Below, in pieces: positions 24,610 through 36,540 of a stretch of 64,000 bases of DNA (positions are counted from its first letter, which is position 1; every line of letters begins with the position of its first letter). This DNA comes from Rotaria sordida (taxonomy: Eukaryota > Rotifera > Eurotatoria > Philodinida > Philodinidae). The stretch covers positions 248,001 through 312,000 of the forward strand of contig CAJNOL010000011.1 in the NCBI GenBank assembly GCA_905250125.1. The letters run 5' to 3'. Both the position numbers and the translations under genes were made by a program. The notes under the pieces are model-generated. The model was not told the origin of the DNA. It made no database searches and worked only from the letters and a program-made list of their open reading frames with translations.

Positions 24610-26511
24610 ATGGGTAATGTATCACCACGTCAATCAAAATCTTGTGATAATGAACTTAATAATCATTTTTCATTATCATCATCATCATCATCAACAACAA
24701 CAACAATAGCAACAACACCAACACCAAATCGTTCATCATGGAAAAAACAATTACAAATAATAAATGATACATTAAATATAAGAAAATTTTCTTTACGTTA
24801 TACACAGAGAAGAAATAAACGTTATAGAACAACTACTGATGAAAATAATCATCCAAAATTAACAACATCACTAACAACACAAAATTTTCATGATTTATTG
24901 AAAAATAATTGTGGAAAATCAAATAAAGAGAATCATATTTCAAAAAAATTACAACAAGAAAATAATCATGAACGACAAATAAATTTTAAAAAATCATTTA
25001 GTCTTTTTTCAATTAAACAACCATTGAATGATTCAACTAATAAACAAATTATGACAAAATCAATTAATAATACAACTAATACTATTCAAGATAAGCAAGA
25101 CGATCAACAACAACAACAACAACCACCATTGAACAGTAGAATAAAAAATTCAAATAATATAATTTCTCAAAAACAACAAGAATCATTAACAATTCAAGAA
25201 AGTCAAACAACAGATATTCTTAATCAACATAAACGACAATATCAATATGAAATTAGAACAGGTGAATATATCAGATGTAGTACTAGGGTATAATTAACAT
25301 TCCTAAACCATCAATCTATAATTATTATTTCCTCAAATCTATATATATATATTTTTTCTATTTGAAATTGGTAGGAAGTTAATCACAGTATATAATTAAT
25401 TTGATTGCACGGCAAATAAATTTATTTATAAGAATACAGACATTGTAACTTTTGAAAATTATCAAAAAGAAAAATCTCTCATTTTCCATTTCTAATTTCC
25501 TTGAGAATACTTTTCAGTAATTTCAAAAAAAACAAAAAAGGACAAGAATCGACATATGTCGTGCTTATAAATAACTTTCCCTAGAGTGATTTGGAATTCA
25601 AATATCTATTTGATTTGGTGAGAGGTAACCAAGTATGAATAGATATATTATATAATACATATTGAATAACGTAATCAGTAATAAAAAAGAGTGGATTGTT
25701 CCTTCGTTACAAATGCATCCGAGAATTCTCATGAGTTGAAGGGAACAATTAAAAATGCCCGAACTCAACACTTATTATCGAAGTCAGGAATTCCGGTTTA
25801 TGTATATTTTATATCTTTTTCTCTCTTACTTTAGTTTCAAATACATTAGTAAATAAACGTTATTCCGCATTTATTCCACTATCATATCATTTACCAAAAT
25901 CTCAATCACAATATTATAATCAAAATCATCGAACTCAATTGTCTTCCTATACAAAAATCAATAATAGTCTATCATCAAGTACAAAAAATATTCGTACAAT
26001 AGAAAAAACTACAACACATAAAACAATAATTCAAGCATCAACAAATGAATTATTACGATGTTTAGGTGAATATTTATGTTCATGTTGTTCACATTTATTA
26101 CCAATACTTGATCCAACTGATTGCATTTTATGGATAAAAAGTGCTGATCGTCAATTAATATTACAAGGTTGGCAAGAACAAGTATTTGTCAATCCAGCTA
26201 ATGTTGTTTTTGTTTATTTACTTGTACGTGAAACATTAACATATATTGTACCATCAACAACAATTAAAAGTGTTACTGAATTACATGCTATTATATTAAC
26301 ATGTCTGTATTTAGCATTTAGTTATATGGGAAATGAAATAACATATCCATTAAAACCTTTTGTCACTGATGATGAAACACGTGAAGCTTTTTGGCAACGT
26401 GTAGTTTTATTAATGGGACAATTAAGTTCAAAAATGTTAGCAATTAATCAAAATCCGAAATTTTTTACTGAATGTTTTTCAGAATTAAAAACTTATGATC
26501 TAGTCCGTTAG
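24610..26511 (+). CDS. CDK5R1: Cyclin-dependent kinase 5 activator (p35/p39 type)
   Basis: Two exons. Exon 1 starts at ATG 24610 and ends at 25276 or 25279 (two possible donors, both phase 1); exon 2 runs 25835-26511. The product is about 447 residues, longer than human p35 (307) or p39 (367). The C-terminal 150 residues are the cyclin-fold CDK5-binding domain: Leu-Leu-Arg-Cys-Leu-Gly-Glu-Tyr-Leu, then Trp-Ile-Lys-Ser-Ala-Asp-Arg-Gln-Leu, Phe-Val-Asn-Pro-Ala-Asn, Tyr-Met-Gly-Asn-Glu-Ile and Pro-Leu-Lys-Pro-Phe. The start Met-Gly-Asn-Val-Ser-Pro allows N-myristoylation, as in p35. The middle is a Ser/Thr/Asn/Gln-rich insert with a poly-Gln run. It activates CDK5 in neurons. Single homologue here, so the R1/R2 assignment is only by family. 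Confidence 0.9.
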
Positions 26512-26577
26512 TTAATTTTGTTTTTTTTTTATTAGTGCAATAAAGAATAATAAAAAGAAAGAACAAAAAAAAAAAAA

Positions 26578-27114
26578 TCATTTTTCTTGTGTATTAGCAT
26601 TGTTCATCAATGTATTGTTTGTTCCATCATGACGTAAATCAATCATTGTATTTATTTGATAAGTTATATCACGTATTGTATCAATAATAATTTTTAATTG
26701 CTTTTGTTTTTCATTAAGAATTTCTTCATAGATTGATTTTTGTTTTAATAAACGTGATAATTCAGGACTATTTGTTGTTGTTGTTGCTGTTGATTCACGT
26801 GTTAAAACATATTCATGAATTTCACGTAGACGTACAAATAAATGTCTTAAAGAATTTAATTGTGTTGTTATTTCATTTAATAATGATTCAAAACGTGTAC
26901 GTTTTTCAGCTAAATTTTGTGCTTGATGTTGTTGAAGATTTGGAATATGTGTTACTGGACGTGTTAATTGATTAAGCCATAAACAGATTTCTGTTGGTTT
27001 ACTAACTAATTCTTGAACTGTTTCTTGACATTGACGAATACATGCAAGACGAGTTAATGGTTCAGATGGACCACTACCACCAAGTTTCAATGAGGTTGAT
27101 GATGATGAATGCAT
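26578..27114 (-). CDS. MED30: Mediator complex subunit 30
   Basis: A single exon encodes 178 residues, the same length as human MED30. The conserved core Cys-Gln-Glu-Thr-Val-Gln-Glu-Leu-Val lies near residue 30, then a helical stretch ending in Leu-X2-Leu-Phe-Val-Arg-Leu-Arg, and a C-terminal coiled coil with Leu-Leu-Lys-Gln-Lys and Ile-Asp-Thr-Ile-Arg-Asp-Ile. MED30 is a metazoan head-module-associated subunit of the RNA polymerase II coactivator. The in-frame sequence upstream is open but not MED30-like; the ATG at 27114 is preceded by an acceptor-like TTTTCATTGTAG. It is convergent with the CDK5 activator, with only 66 bp between stops. Confidence 0.85.
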   Translation of the reverse strand: MHSSSSTSLKLGGSGPSEPLTRLACIRQCQETVQELVSKPTEICLWLNQLTRPVTHIPNLQQHQAQNLAEKRTRFESLLNEITTQLNSLRHLFVRLREIHEYVLTRESTATTTTNSPELSRLLKQKSIYEEILNEKQKQLKIIIDTIRDITYQINTMIDLRHDGTNNTLMNNANTQEK

Positions 27115-30100
27115 TTTAATAATATCTACAATGAAAATGTGAGACAAAAAAAAACAATTTGAAAATATAACAGAACTATTATAAAAAGTATTCCGCTGTT
27201 TTTTATCATTTCTGATTCTTGAAGAGAATAAAATCGATCCACATGAAATTTTTATTATAGATAGACCACGTAAAATAAGGAGACAGGTGTGTTCGAAGAA
27301 AAAAATTTTAAACAACGCTTTCGCAATCTCAGAGATGATTTTAAACTTTTTCAAAAATCTGATTGTCTTTTTTTCTTTATGAGAGAAATTCCTAAAGGTT
27401 TGGATCCAAAATCGGGATGCTAGCATTCAAGGTTTTATAAATTCGGATGGGAAGGTCAAAAACGAAAACGTCTGGAGAGCACTTCCAACTATCTATCGTC
27501 CAAATTTCAATTCGATCGGACAAAGTTTGATGGAGGCTAGATGTGACCCTATGGAAAATCAGAGTTTTTCTGAAAACTTTGTTTAAAAGTTTTGTCCTCG
27601 AATACCTATCTCTTTATTTCATATCTGTAGTAAAAATTTCATGCGTATCTGTTGTATCCTCTACGGCAACGAGGAATGGCAAAAAAAGACGGAGGCGGTA
27701 TACTTAAATAGGAATGTAAAGATAGTCTTGTTTATGAACTTTTAATTAAATCTTAAAAGAAAAAAGAGAATATAATGAATAGTAAAAATTCATTAAAATA
27801 AAGTATGTTCTTTTTCTTTTTTTCTTTTTTTCTTTTTAGCACGTATGTCATCTTGGGTGACAAAGATGTAATTAATCATACTTGCTGTCACTAGATATAT
27901 AAAGACAGTCATTTTCTTGTTATAATTTTATTACCAGAATAATTATCAAATAGGATTGCATGTTTAATTTTCCAGCGGAAAAAATAAATAAAAGATAATT
28001 TTATCTGTTCATAATGTCAAATTATCAATTTTATTATAAAACTTAGCCAAATTATATATAGAGCAATCTATCTGATACAAAAAAAAAAACATGATAATAA
28101 ATAATTCTTATTTTTAATTATTCCATTAATAAGAAGTAGTTTTCAGCTCATAAAGCACCACCATTAGAATAATTGTCCGAGATAATTACTTTTTATGAAA
28201 CCATTTAAGTCTTAAATACTGTCTTTTTTTCAGATACTTCTTATTAAAAAAAAAGAATGTCAAATACAAGGTTGTTATTTCTTGTTCTATGTATGGTTGG
28301 TTTTATTTCTAGAATGATGTTTGATTTACAATAGAAAAGCGAATTGTGAAGTGAGAAAAAAAAAACAATTCATAATTAATAATACTGCATATTTAGTCAT
28401 TATCCGTCTCTAAAAGAATGTGCTTTAATTAGGCGCCTTAATTAAGATCTAATGACATCGATAAGTTTTGACAGATGGAAAAATTCTCATGAAGAAACCG
28501 GTATCGATCCAAATTTTACTCGATTATTTCATAATGAATACAACAAAGATTGAGTATTTTTGTACAATGGTATATTTAGACAGGGGCATTGATGACGATC
28601 GCCTCTCGCTTTTGATTTTTCTCAACTGAAAACACTCAACAATGAGTCGAGACTACTTATAATGGACTTCAAAAAACGTTTTATGACCATGATCGACTTC
28701 TCCTCCCTTTTTTTCCGAAATTTTAGATTCGTCACTGTTTCTGCAATAAAGATTTCATTGTGATGACGTAGCAATATTCCAAGTAGCTGTTCATCTCCAT
28801 AACAGAAATGTTCTTCTAATTAATATCCGTGCTAGAATTAAATGGAAGTGACTGTAGTCTCAATAACTCAACTGCTGCAATAGCTAGTGATCTACAGTTT
28901 TCAGCAATCAGAAGAAGAGAACTCTGGACATCTTTTTGTCCAAAACTATATAAGACAAAATTATTTAAAAACTCATCATCTTCGCAAAACATACATGAAA
29001 ATGGTGTTTCATGTCAAGAAAGTTTCGATAAAATTTGCTAAAAAGCAACAGAATTCTATTCTATATAATTTAACCAAATCGATATGCAAATTTGTTTACC
29101 TAACACTCAGATATGAGAAGATAATCACTTGAATCGTGTCTTGAACTATAGATCTGAAGTTCCTCTATCTACAGAACATGTTAAAATCAAAACTACATGA
29201 GAATAGAACACCATTTTCATGCATGTTTTGCGAAGATGATGGATTTTAAAATAACTTTGCTTTATAAAGTATCAACTAAAAAGATTTCTAGCGATCTCTT
29301 CTTTGAATTGCTGAAAACCGTAGGTCGCTAACTATTGTCATTGTCGAGTTATTGAGCTTATATCCATCTCTGTTTAATTCTGTAGTGGGTATATATTAGA
29401 ACATATATCGAGAAATATGGTACATTTTTATTGCATGGAAAAAAATTGTTTTCGCTCATGCGAAACATATCCTAAAGACACAATGAAAGCCATAAAAAGA
29501 AATTTTTTTTTTCATACTATAATGTTGGCTACATCTTCCGATTACACACATATATCCTTCATCCTCACATAGTACTGCGTCGGTCAATGTGTATAATCTA
29601 AAGAAAAAACTACGTATGGTATATTACCAATTTTTGTAATTCATTTCAATCTAAATTAACATATTTATTGATTATATTGCTGAATATTTCATGAAATATT
29701 TCAAAGTTTTATACGATAGAGTAATACTTGTTCGAACTGGAATATTCCGTCTAAAATGTATATCCTTTCTCTAATTGATCTACATAGAAAAACAACATAT
29801 TTAAATATTGCTTACATACACCATAAAACAGAAAATTCCGTATATATTTTTCTTTGTCTGTCAAAATTTCTTTGAGAAAAGAAAAATTCGTATTTTCCAT
29901 TGGAGAAATATGTTTCCAATACAATAGGGTGTTTGTTAGTGACATCTTTTATACTTTATTAAAAAACTTTGAACAAAAACTTTAGTTTTATTTTACTGCC
30001 ATGAATAAATCGATTTTTAAACAACTTCTATAGTTTCTGACAAAAAAAAAATTTCATTTGTCTTTTCATTAACATCAACAATGGCAACGTTCAAAAGAAA

Positions 30101-30406
30101 AAAAAAAACAAACAAAAAGTAAGAACAAAAAATACAAGTTCTAATTCCTTCGTTTGTTTTTTTGTTTTTGTTGGTTTATAGATAAATTTGAATGCTTTTG
30201 GTAGAACTGATTTGCCATACTCTATCATTATTTCTCCATTGATTCTGTAAATCTTTGTTTTGTTTTTGTTTTTTTAATAAACATTTCTTGTGTGTATTTT
30301 TATCATTAGTATAATTTTTTATTCCCACGAACTTGATTATTGATAATACATCGTTTTAATCGTCGAATATAAATCGATCTCGATCGATGTTCGTCGTTTA
30401 TCTCTA
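27115..30406. other. 3.3 kb intergenic with a MITE
   Basis: No gene recognised outside the foldback MITE at 28858-29360. Contains pyrimidine runs near 27808-27837 and AT-rich sequence. The WTAP 5' region from about 30100 is T-rich. Confidence 0.5.
28858..29360. repeat. Foldback MITE, copy 2 of a two-copy family
   Basis: About 500 bp whose halves pair: the left end CTCAATAACTC then TAGTGATCTACAGTTTTC is inverted at the right as GAAAACCGTAGGTCGCTA then GAGTTATTGAG. Inner arms around 28970-29010 (CATCTTCGCAAAACAT) and 29212-29245 (ATGTTTTGCGAAGATG) also pair closely. Homologous along its length to 3546-3950 and better preserved. No open frame of note. Confidence 0.85.
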
Positions 30407-31675
30407 ATGGACATAACTAATAATCTAAGTAATTCCAATACCATAACATCATCAACAAATCCACCAAAACGTGTTCGACTTGAAACTGACGATTGGATTG
30501 ATAAAGCACCACGATCACGTCTATTAGAACGTTGGAAAGAACAAGATTCATATATTGATTATTTAGAATCACGTTTACATCAATTACAACAATCTATTGA
30601 ATCGAATGAACGTTTACGTGAAAAAGAAGCTGAATGTAAAAAATTAAAATCTATGCTTAATTATCGATTGTTAACTAAAACAACACAACAACAAGCATTG
30701 GTATGATAGAAAAAAAAAATACAGAATATAAGGATAAATACATATTTATACTGGGTTTTTTTTTGTTTTCTATTATTTCAAAGGATCAAATGCGTGATAT
30801 GATGCAAACACCATCATTAAGTCGTCTTAGACAAACATATTTAGATCCATCAATTAATCTTATATATGGACAAATGCGTGATGAAATTGAACAAAGTCGT
30901 AAAGCTCGTGATGAAGCACAAAATGAATTACATTCATGGCAATTTACACCCGATAGGTACATATCTCTTTGATAAATGATTCATTTAACTTTCGTCTTTT
31001 TATTTTATTTTATTTTTTATTAGTAAAACTGGTAAAATGCTCATGGCTCGATGTAAAAAATTACTTGAAGAAAATGAACAATTAGGAAAAATAGTTTCAT
31101 CAGATAATGTTGCTAAACTTGAAGGTGAAATAGCTTTACAGAATCAACTTTTATCAAATATAAAAGATACACAAAAAGGTAAATAAAATATTTGTAAAAA
31201 AAATTTAATATAATTTCTATATTATTTATTTTTAAATAGATTATGAAGATATTATGTTAGATATGGATACAAATATGGATGCTATGTCAAGTACATTACT
31301 TCATATGCGTCAACAATTAACTGATTCTCATCAACAAATAATTTCATTAAGTGAAGAAAATGCTCGTTTAAAAACTCTTTGTCAATCAACAAATAAATCT
31401 CTAAATACACCAAATGGAACTATTCATACAGATTCATCGTCGATTGTTACGACAACGACAAACAATAATAATAAATTACCACAGAAACGACCACATTCAT
31501 CAAATAGGACTACACAAAATGTCGCTACTACAAATAAATTAAAAACAACAACTAATTTATATGATATAGATGAAACAACTTCGCCACCACTAGTACCACC
31601 ACCATCATCATCAAATGATATAATGGATGTAGAATCTAATATATCGACATCAATGAACAGTACTACTACTACTAC

Positions 31676-31708
<33 letters not shown>

Positions 31709-31763
31709 TGAGCATCTGAAAAGGACTAATGCGCTTGAAAATGGAATTAATATTACAAGTTAA
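30407..31763 (+). CDS. WTAP: Pre-mRNA-splicing regulator WTAP / Fl(2)d
   Basis: Four exons, 30407-30700, 30784-30956, 31024-31178 and 31240-31763, give 381 residues (human 396). The core is a long coiled coil (about 40-245) with Trp-Lys-Glu-Gln-Asp-Ser-Tyr-Ile and the highly conserved Phe-Thr-Pro-Asp-Ser-Lys-Thr-Gly-Lys. The C-terminus is disordered, Ser/Thr/Asn-rich, with a poly-Asn tract from an AAT microsatellite (31675-31708). A basic Pro-Pro-Lys-Arg-Val-Arg near the N-terminus fits a nuclear signal. WTAP anchors METTL3-METTL14 to the m6A writer's regulatory complex and affects splicing in nuclear speckles. Confidence 0.93.
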
Positions 31764-33769
31764 GAAAAATGGGACTATATATTGAGAGAATGTACATATA
31801 AATAAGAAAGTGTATAAATTTAGATTGTGCCTCGAACAAAAGAGGAATACATTAAATTATGTGATAGGGAACTAACAAAAAAAAAAATCCACTCAACTTT
31901 ATTTATTATTTCTCTCGTCGTGTTTTATCTATCTCGTCAAGTCCCCGGTATTTGTTTGTTTGTTTTTTTTCTGATCATGATGTCCTTTTTTTTTTCTTTT
32001 TTCTTCTTCTTCTTTTGTGTTGTAATAGAGACCTATGTATTTAATCGACGATGTCCTTTCTTTGTCATTGCACATTTTTGATGTCGCTTATGTGTTGATG
32101 ATACTCTTTGGTTTTTTTTTCTGTTGTCATTTATGTGTCTTTCTGTTAATTTTTCTTTTTGACTTCGACAAGCCAAAAAACATTTAAAAAAAAAACTATA
32201 CACAAGAAACAGACAAGAGATCAATCCTAATTTATATATCTTATATAAATAATAATGATATGGTTATGATTAAAGATAAATATATATCGATTTTGGCATA
32301 TGGTTGATATTATTAAAAAAAAATAACATAGAAAAATATATGAGTTTCGGTATTTGTGTAAAACTATATTGACATTGATAATGTACAGTAGTAGACAAAA
32401 GTCTCTGCTCCAGCCGATCTTGACCCTTGTATGTACTGATAATCTGAAAATTTGTGTATATGTATTTCATTAAGAATGTAGGTCATTGACATTCCGACAT
32501 CGTTATTGCTTTGTAACAAAGAGAGTTATGATGGATGACATCTATTTTTTGCTATAAATATTATAACTTAAAAACAAGACTCCCTACAAAATTTTGTGCT
32601 GTTTCTTATTAAAAATATGACTAATTCTTGATATTTTTACATATAGATGAAGTCCCATCTACGATTTTTTTCGTTTATAATATAAATTCATTTGTCCAAA
32701 TATTAATGTTTCTGAATCGCTGAAACAAACCAAGATTATCATATATGTTTCATTTCTTTCTAGTGTAAGATTTGTCTCTGAAACTTGTAGGTAATAATGC
32801 CTAACTAAAGAGGAAACTTCTTGAAACGTTTGAATTCATACCATTGAACTATTGATGAGTTATTGACCTCTAAAGAGCAATAGGTTATTTCTCTCCACAA
32901 CAATGATAATAGTAAAATGAGTATAATTTTTGAAAGGATTGATAGACCTGTATGAAATTAGCAATGTAGATAGGTGGGACATAGCATTACATATTGAGGA
33001 ACCGGCTGACAACAAAAATAGATGGTATTTAATCATAATTCTCTTTGTAATTCAGTAATAACAGCATCGCAATGCAAATAATTTATAATCTTGATGAAAT
33101 GTGTGTACACAAATTTTCAGCACGTACAGTGCCTGAGATCGCCTAGGATGGAAACTTTTGTCCACTACTGTATTTATATACTGATGATTTATAAAAGTAA
33201 GAAATGTTTCAACTTGATTTTTCATATCCTCTGTTCTTTAGTAAGATAAAACCTAAATTGACGTTTTACATTGTATTTTATTCAATCAAACATCGTAAGA
33301 AGCTTATCATCAATATTTCATAGAGAATAACTTTAATCACTTTCTTGAAAATCACAATTATCATATCATCATAAAGAATAATCTTTTTTCTTTCTCTACA
33401 CTTGTTATAAAAGATTGATCTATTCATTACATTTTCCAGTAATTCAGATAAACAAAAACATCAATATATAAAGCTACCGTTTTACTAAATCATCCATTAT
33501 ATAAGATAGAAAAACAAATCTAGTATGACGTCATATTGTATGCTGTATTTTCATGAAAAAATTTACTGCGAATGCCATACAAGATCAGATTAATATTTCA
33601 ATATTGTTTTATATAACTATCTAACACATTTCAAGGAACTGTTCAAGCTGATATTTCACTTCTAATGAGATATATTTGCATCTAAGCCTCTAGTATTCTA
33701 GTTTATTGAATAAAAGTATTCATTATTTAAAATGTAATAAAGTATTAAAAACACTAAATGTTCTTTAAG
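31764..33769. other. 2.0 kb intergenic holding a Tc1/mariner-like MITE
   Basis: Covers the WTAP 3' UTR, T-rich runs near 31960-32010, and the insertion at 32386-33170. No gene recognised. Confidence 0.5.
32386..33170. mobile_element. Tc1/mariner-type non-autonomous element
   Basis: Terminal inverted repeats CAGTAGTAGACAAAAGT (left) and ACTTTTGTCCACTACTG (right) match at all but one base. Both ends are flanked by TA, the target duplication of this superfamily. The 785 bp interior is AT-rich with no transposase frame that could be recognised, so it is either a MITE or a heavily decayed copy. Confidence 0.85.
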
Positions 33770-35179
33770 TTAGTTGACTACTTCAAACTTATATGAAGCT
33801 GATTTCTCTTCATCAGATGCTAATGTAAATGTAGCTTTGATTGCCGAACCTTCTTGTGTAAACAATGCATTAGGTTTTGTTAATTTTACTGATTGACCAT
33901 AGACGTTCTGTTGATACTCAACTTTAACTGAACGATTCTTCTTGTAATTTTTCAATGTCAAAACAACCTCATAAGTTGAATGTGTTCGTGATTGTTTTGG
34001 ACCATAAGGTGAAGATGTTACATTAGACGTAGTTGAAGAAACTAATGTTGAATTTTCTTTGTAAACTATATCAGCATCTTGACCAATTGAAAATTCATGT
34101 TTATTTTTAGCAGCTATATCTGGTAAGGATGTTTCACCAACAAGACGATCAGATTCACGTATAACACAATTACCACGTGAAAGAAAACGATCAGCTGAAA
34201 GACGATATGAACGTTCGGCTTTACCATTTACATTTCCAGCACCATAGAAGTATTTTGAAATTGAAGCATATCGTTCTACAGTTACACGTGGACGAAACAT
34301 TGGTAAAAGATAATTTGTTCTAGCATCAATTGAAAATGGTTGATTAATAGAAAATACATATAAACCGGATATTTCTTCTCCTTCTCCAACCGATGGTTTG
34401 GGTGGTGGACCGGGAGCACCTGCATTGTCTGCTTCGTACGCAGCATAGCCCTTGGCAGCGCTCATTGGCATATATTGCGATCTTTGATACATCTGTAAGT
34501 TAATATCACCACCTAAAAGTTCTGCAGATTCAATATCAACTCTTGATTGTCCATCATTTCGAATATCAGCCATAGCACTAAGAGTTGCAGGTTTTGAATT
34601 CTCAAATAAATTCAATTGATAACGAGTTTTCCAGTTAAGATTTGAACGAAGATAACTTAATTCAACTGGACTATTTGTATCATATGTAAAATTAACATAA
34701 TATTTTGTTTGAGGTGGGTCAGCATCATAAAGAATATGGTCTGATTGAGCAGTAAAAAAGATTGGTTCTTTACTAACATCTTTATCAATAAGTTTAACTA
34801 AATTTCTTTTTTCATCAATCATTGTTGCTTTAATAAATTTTGTTTCAGTATTTGATGATGATGGTGAACGAACATAAACTTGAGCATTGTTAAGTGATTT
34901 TTTCTTTTCAGTAATTGATTGTTGTGTTACATTGACATCAGTACCAACAAGTGTTATTGAATCCGAACGAATATCATTCCAATCTTCAGATGAAAATTCG
35001 ATTGGTAATAAGCCAAGTGGTTGAATGACTTCAGCAAGATTTGAATAGATTTTGACATTAGCAAGGACACGATGGTCAGTAGTTGTTACTTGAGTTTTCT
35101 TTTTAAAATCTAAGAGACCATTAATACTTAGAGTATGTATGGCTACTAGATATAGAAGTAAGAAAGATTTCATCTTCAA
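33770..35179 (-). CDS. Secreted DUF4139 (MuiA-like) protein
   Basis: One intron-free frame of 469 residues. The N-terminus (Met-Lys-Met-Lys-Ser then Phe-Leu-Leu-Leu-Tyr-Leu) is a signal peptide of about 20 residues, so the product is probably secreted or luminal. A short region resembling DUF4140 follows (Val-Lys-Ile-Tyr-Ser-Asn-Leu-Ala-Glu-Val, about 45-60). From about 165 comes a DUF4139 domain: Glu-Leu-Ser-Tyr-Leu-Arg-Ser-Asn-Leu-Asn-Trp-Lys-Thr-Arg-Tyr, then Ala-Asp-Ile-Arg-Asn-Asp-Gly-Gln. Bacterial MuiA and eukaryotic relatives share this domain; its biochemical role is not established. The central coiled coil of longer relatives is absent. Several Asn-X-Ser/Thr sites exist. A decayed paralogue lies 1.4 kb away in the same orientation. 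Confidence 0.8.
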   Translation of the reverse strand: MKMKSFLLLYLVAIHTLSINGLLDFKKKTQVTTTDHRVLANVKIYSNLAEVIQPLGLLPIEFSSEDWNDIRSDSITLVGTDVNVTQQSITEKKKSLNNAQVYVRSPSSSNTETKFIKATMIDEKRNLVKLIDKDVSKEPIFFTAQSDHILYDADPPQTKYYVNFTYDTNSPVELSYLRSNLNWKTRYQLNLFENSKPATLSAMADIRNDGQSRVDIESAELLGGDINLQMYQRSQYMPMSAAKGYAAYEADNAGAPGPPPKPSVGEGEEISGLYVFSINQPFSIDARTNYLLPMFRPRVTVERYASISKYFYGAGNVNGKAERSYRLSADRFLSRGNCVIRESDRLVGETSLPDIAAKNKHEFSIGQDADIVYKENSTLVSSTTSNVTSSPYGPKQSRTHSTYEVVLTLKNYKKNRSVKVEYQQNVYGQSVKLTKPNALFTQEGSAIKATFTLASDEEKSASYKFEVVN

Positions 35180-35252
35180 ATAAGTCGTGGCTCGATATGC
35201 TATCTAATGGCTATAGAACACTGCACGATGTAATCATTTATAAGAGCGAGCG

Positions 35253-35298
<46 letters not shown>

Positions 35299-36540
35299 GG
35301 AGAAAAAAAGGGAGAGAAATGTGTGGGAATTTACCCTTTTCTTTTGATAAAAGCAAATGATATATTACTTTTATCATCGCGATGACTTCGGCAGAAGAAA
35401 AAAAAAATCTGGACGATGTATGTATGGTGTTGATATAACAGCTGGCAATGCTTATATTTGATGAAGACATCATTATTGCAAATCTATTTGTGAAGAATAT
35501 TTTCTTTCAGATAATTTCAACACTTCATTTATTATGTTAAAATACCCATATTATCGTCAAGAAAATATTCCCACCCTAGAGAGTAAATGTTACTAATTTT
35601 TCATAGATATTCTTCGAAGTTAAGAATCGTCTTCTGTAGTAGTTTTTTTTTTTTTATAAAGCAATCAATTTTTTTTTCTTCTGTACGTAATAATTTATAA
35701 TCCTTAGTAGACATTTCACAGAAACTACAAAGTAATAGATTAGTTTATTACGTATTTCATCAAAGAATCTTCATTCTTAGAAAAAAAATAACATATTTGA
35801 TTATTAGTTATTGAATACAGAAATTGGTTTTTTTCCATTCTCTATACATTACATAAGATATTTTCTATTTAGATACAAGTATTATTAGAATTAACTATGC
35901 TATTTTTGACCACAGTATTACCGAAGAAAGAGTCACGATTTTTATTCTTATGCAGAACAATTTTTTGGATGATAAAGTTTTTGAATGAAAATTCACTTAT
36001 CTTGATAGAAGTAAATATGAATATTTATCATTTAGATTAGTTTTCATATCTGAGCACTATATCGTAACCATGATCAATCAAAAGATTTAATAGCATGCAA
36101 TATATCCTTCGAGATATATTATTTCAAAATGAATGTTTGATAAAATAAAATGGCATCTTGTTTTGCTCTTTTCTTGTTTCTATCATTGTGAATTTTAAGC
36201 TAAATAATTATTTGAAGTATATTAATTATACGACAATGAGATATTAAAATATTGCATTTTATTACTAATAAGCTTTTTTTTTGTATCTATGTTATTTTAA
36301 ACAATCTACTTAATCAATTACAAATCAAAATCTATAGTAAATGAAAAAAAAAGGATATCGATAAGAATGGATACTTTGTCAAATTAATGATTTTTTTTTT
36401 ATCATTTACTGTTATTATTGTTGAATATTTAAGTATTGAATTTTCAAGTGTCATATTTGCATTCAATGTAAGCAATTTGATTGAATCGCCATGGAAATGT
36501 AATTGATGGTCAATTTTAATTGTTATTACATTCCAACTAA
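35180..36540. other. Intergenic between DUF4139 gene and its decayed copy
   Basis: Begins with a long (GA)n tract at 35247-35292 just upstream of the DUF4139 start codon. The rest is AT-rich with T runs near 35643-35655. No coding exon recognised. Confidence 0.55.

Noticed and set aside
26578..27426. A 282-residue MED30 starting at 27426
   Set aside because: The upstream 104 codons are not MED30-like and include intergenic sequence; the 178-residue start at 27114 matches family length.
28829..29132. Two overlapping plus-strand frames of 70-80 residues
   Set aside because: They fall wholly inside the foldback MITE and have no family resemblance.
35197..35385. Arg/Glu-repeat frame near the DUF4139 start
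   Set aside because: It is a translation of the (GA)n microsatellite.
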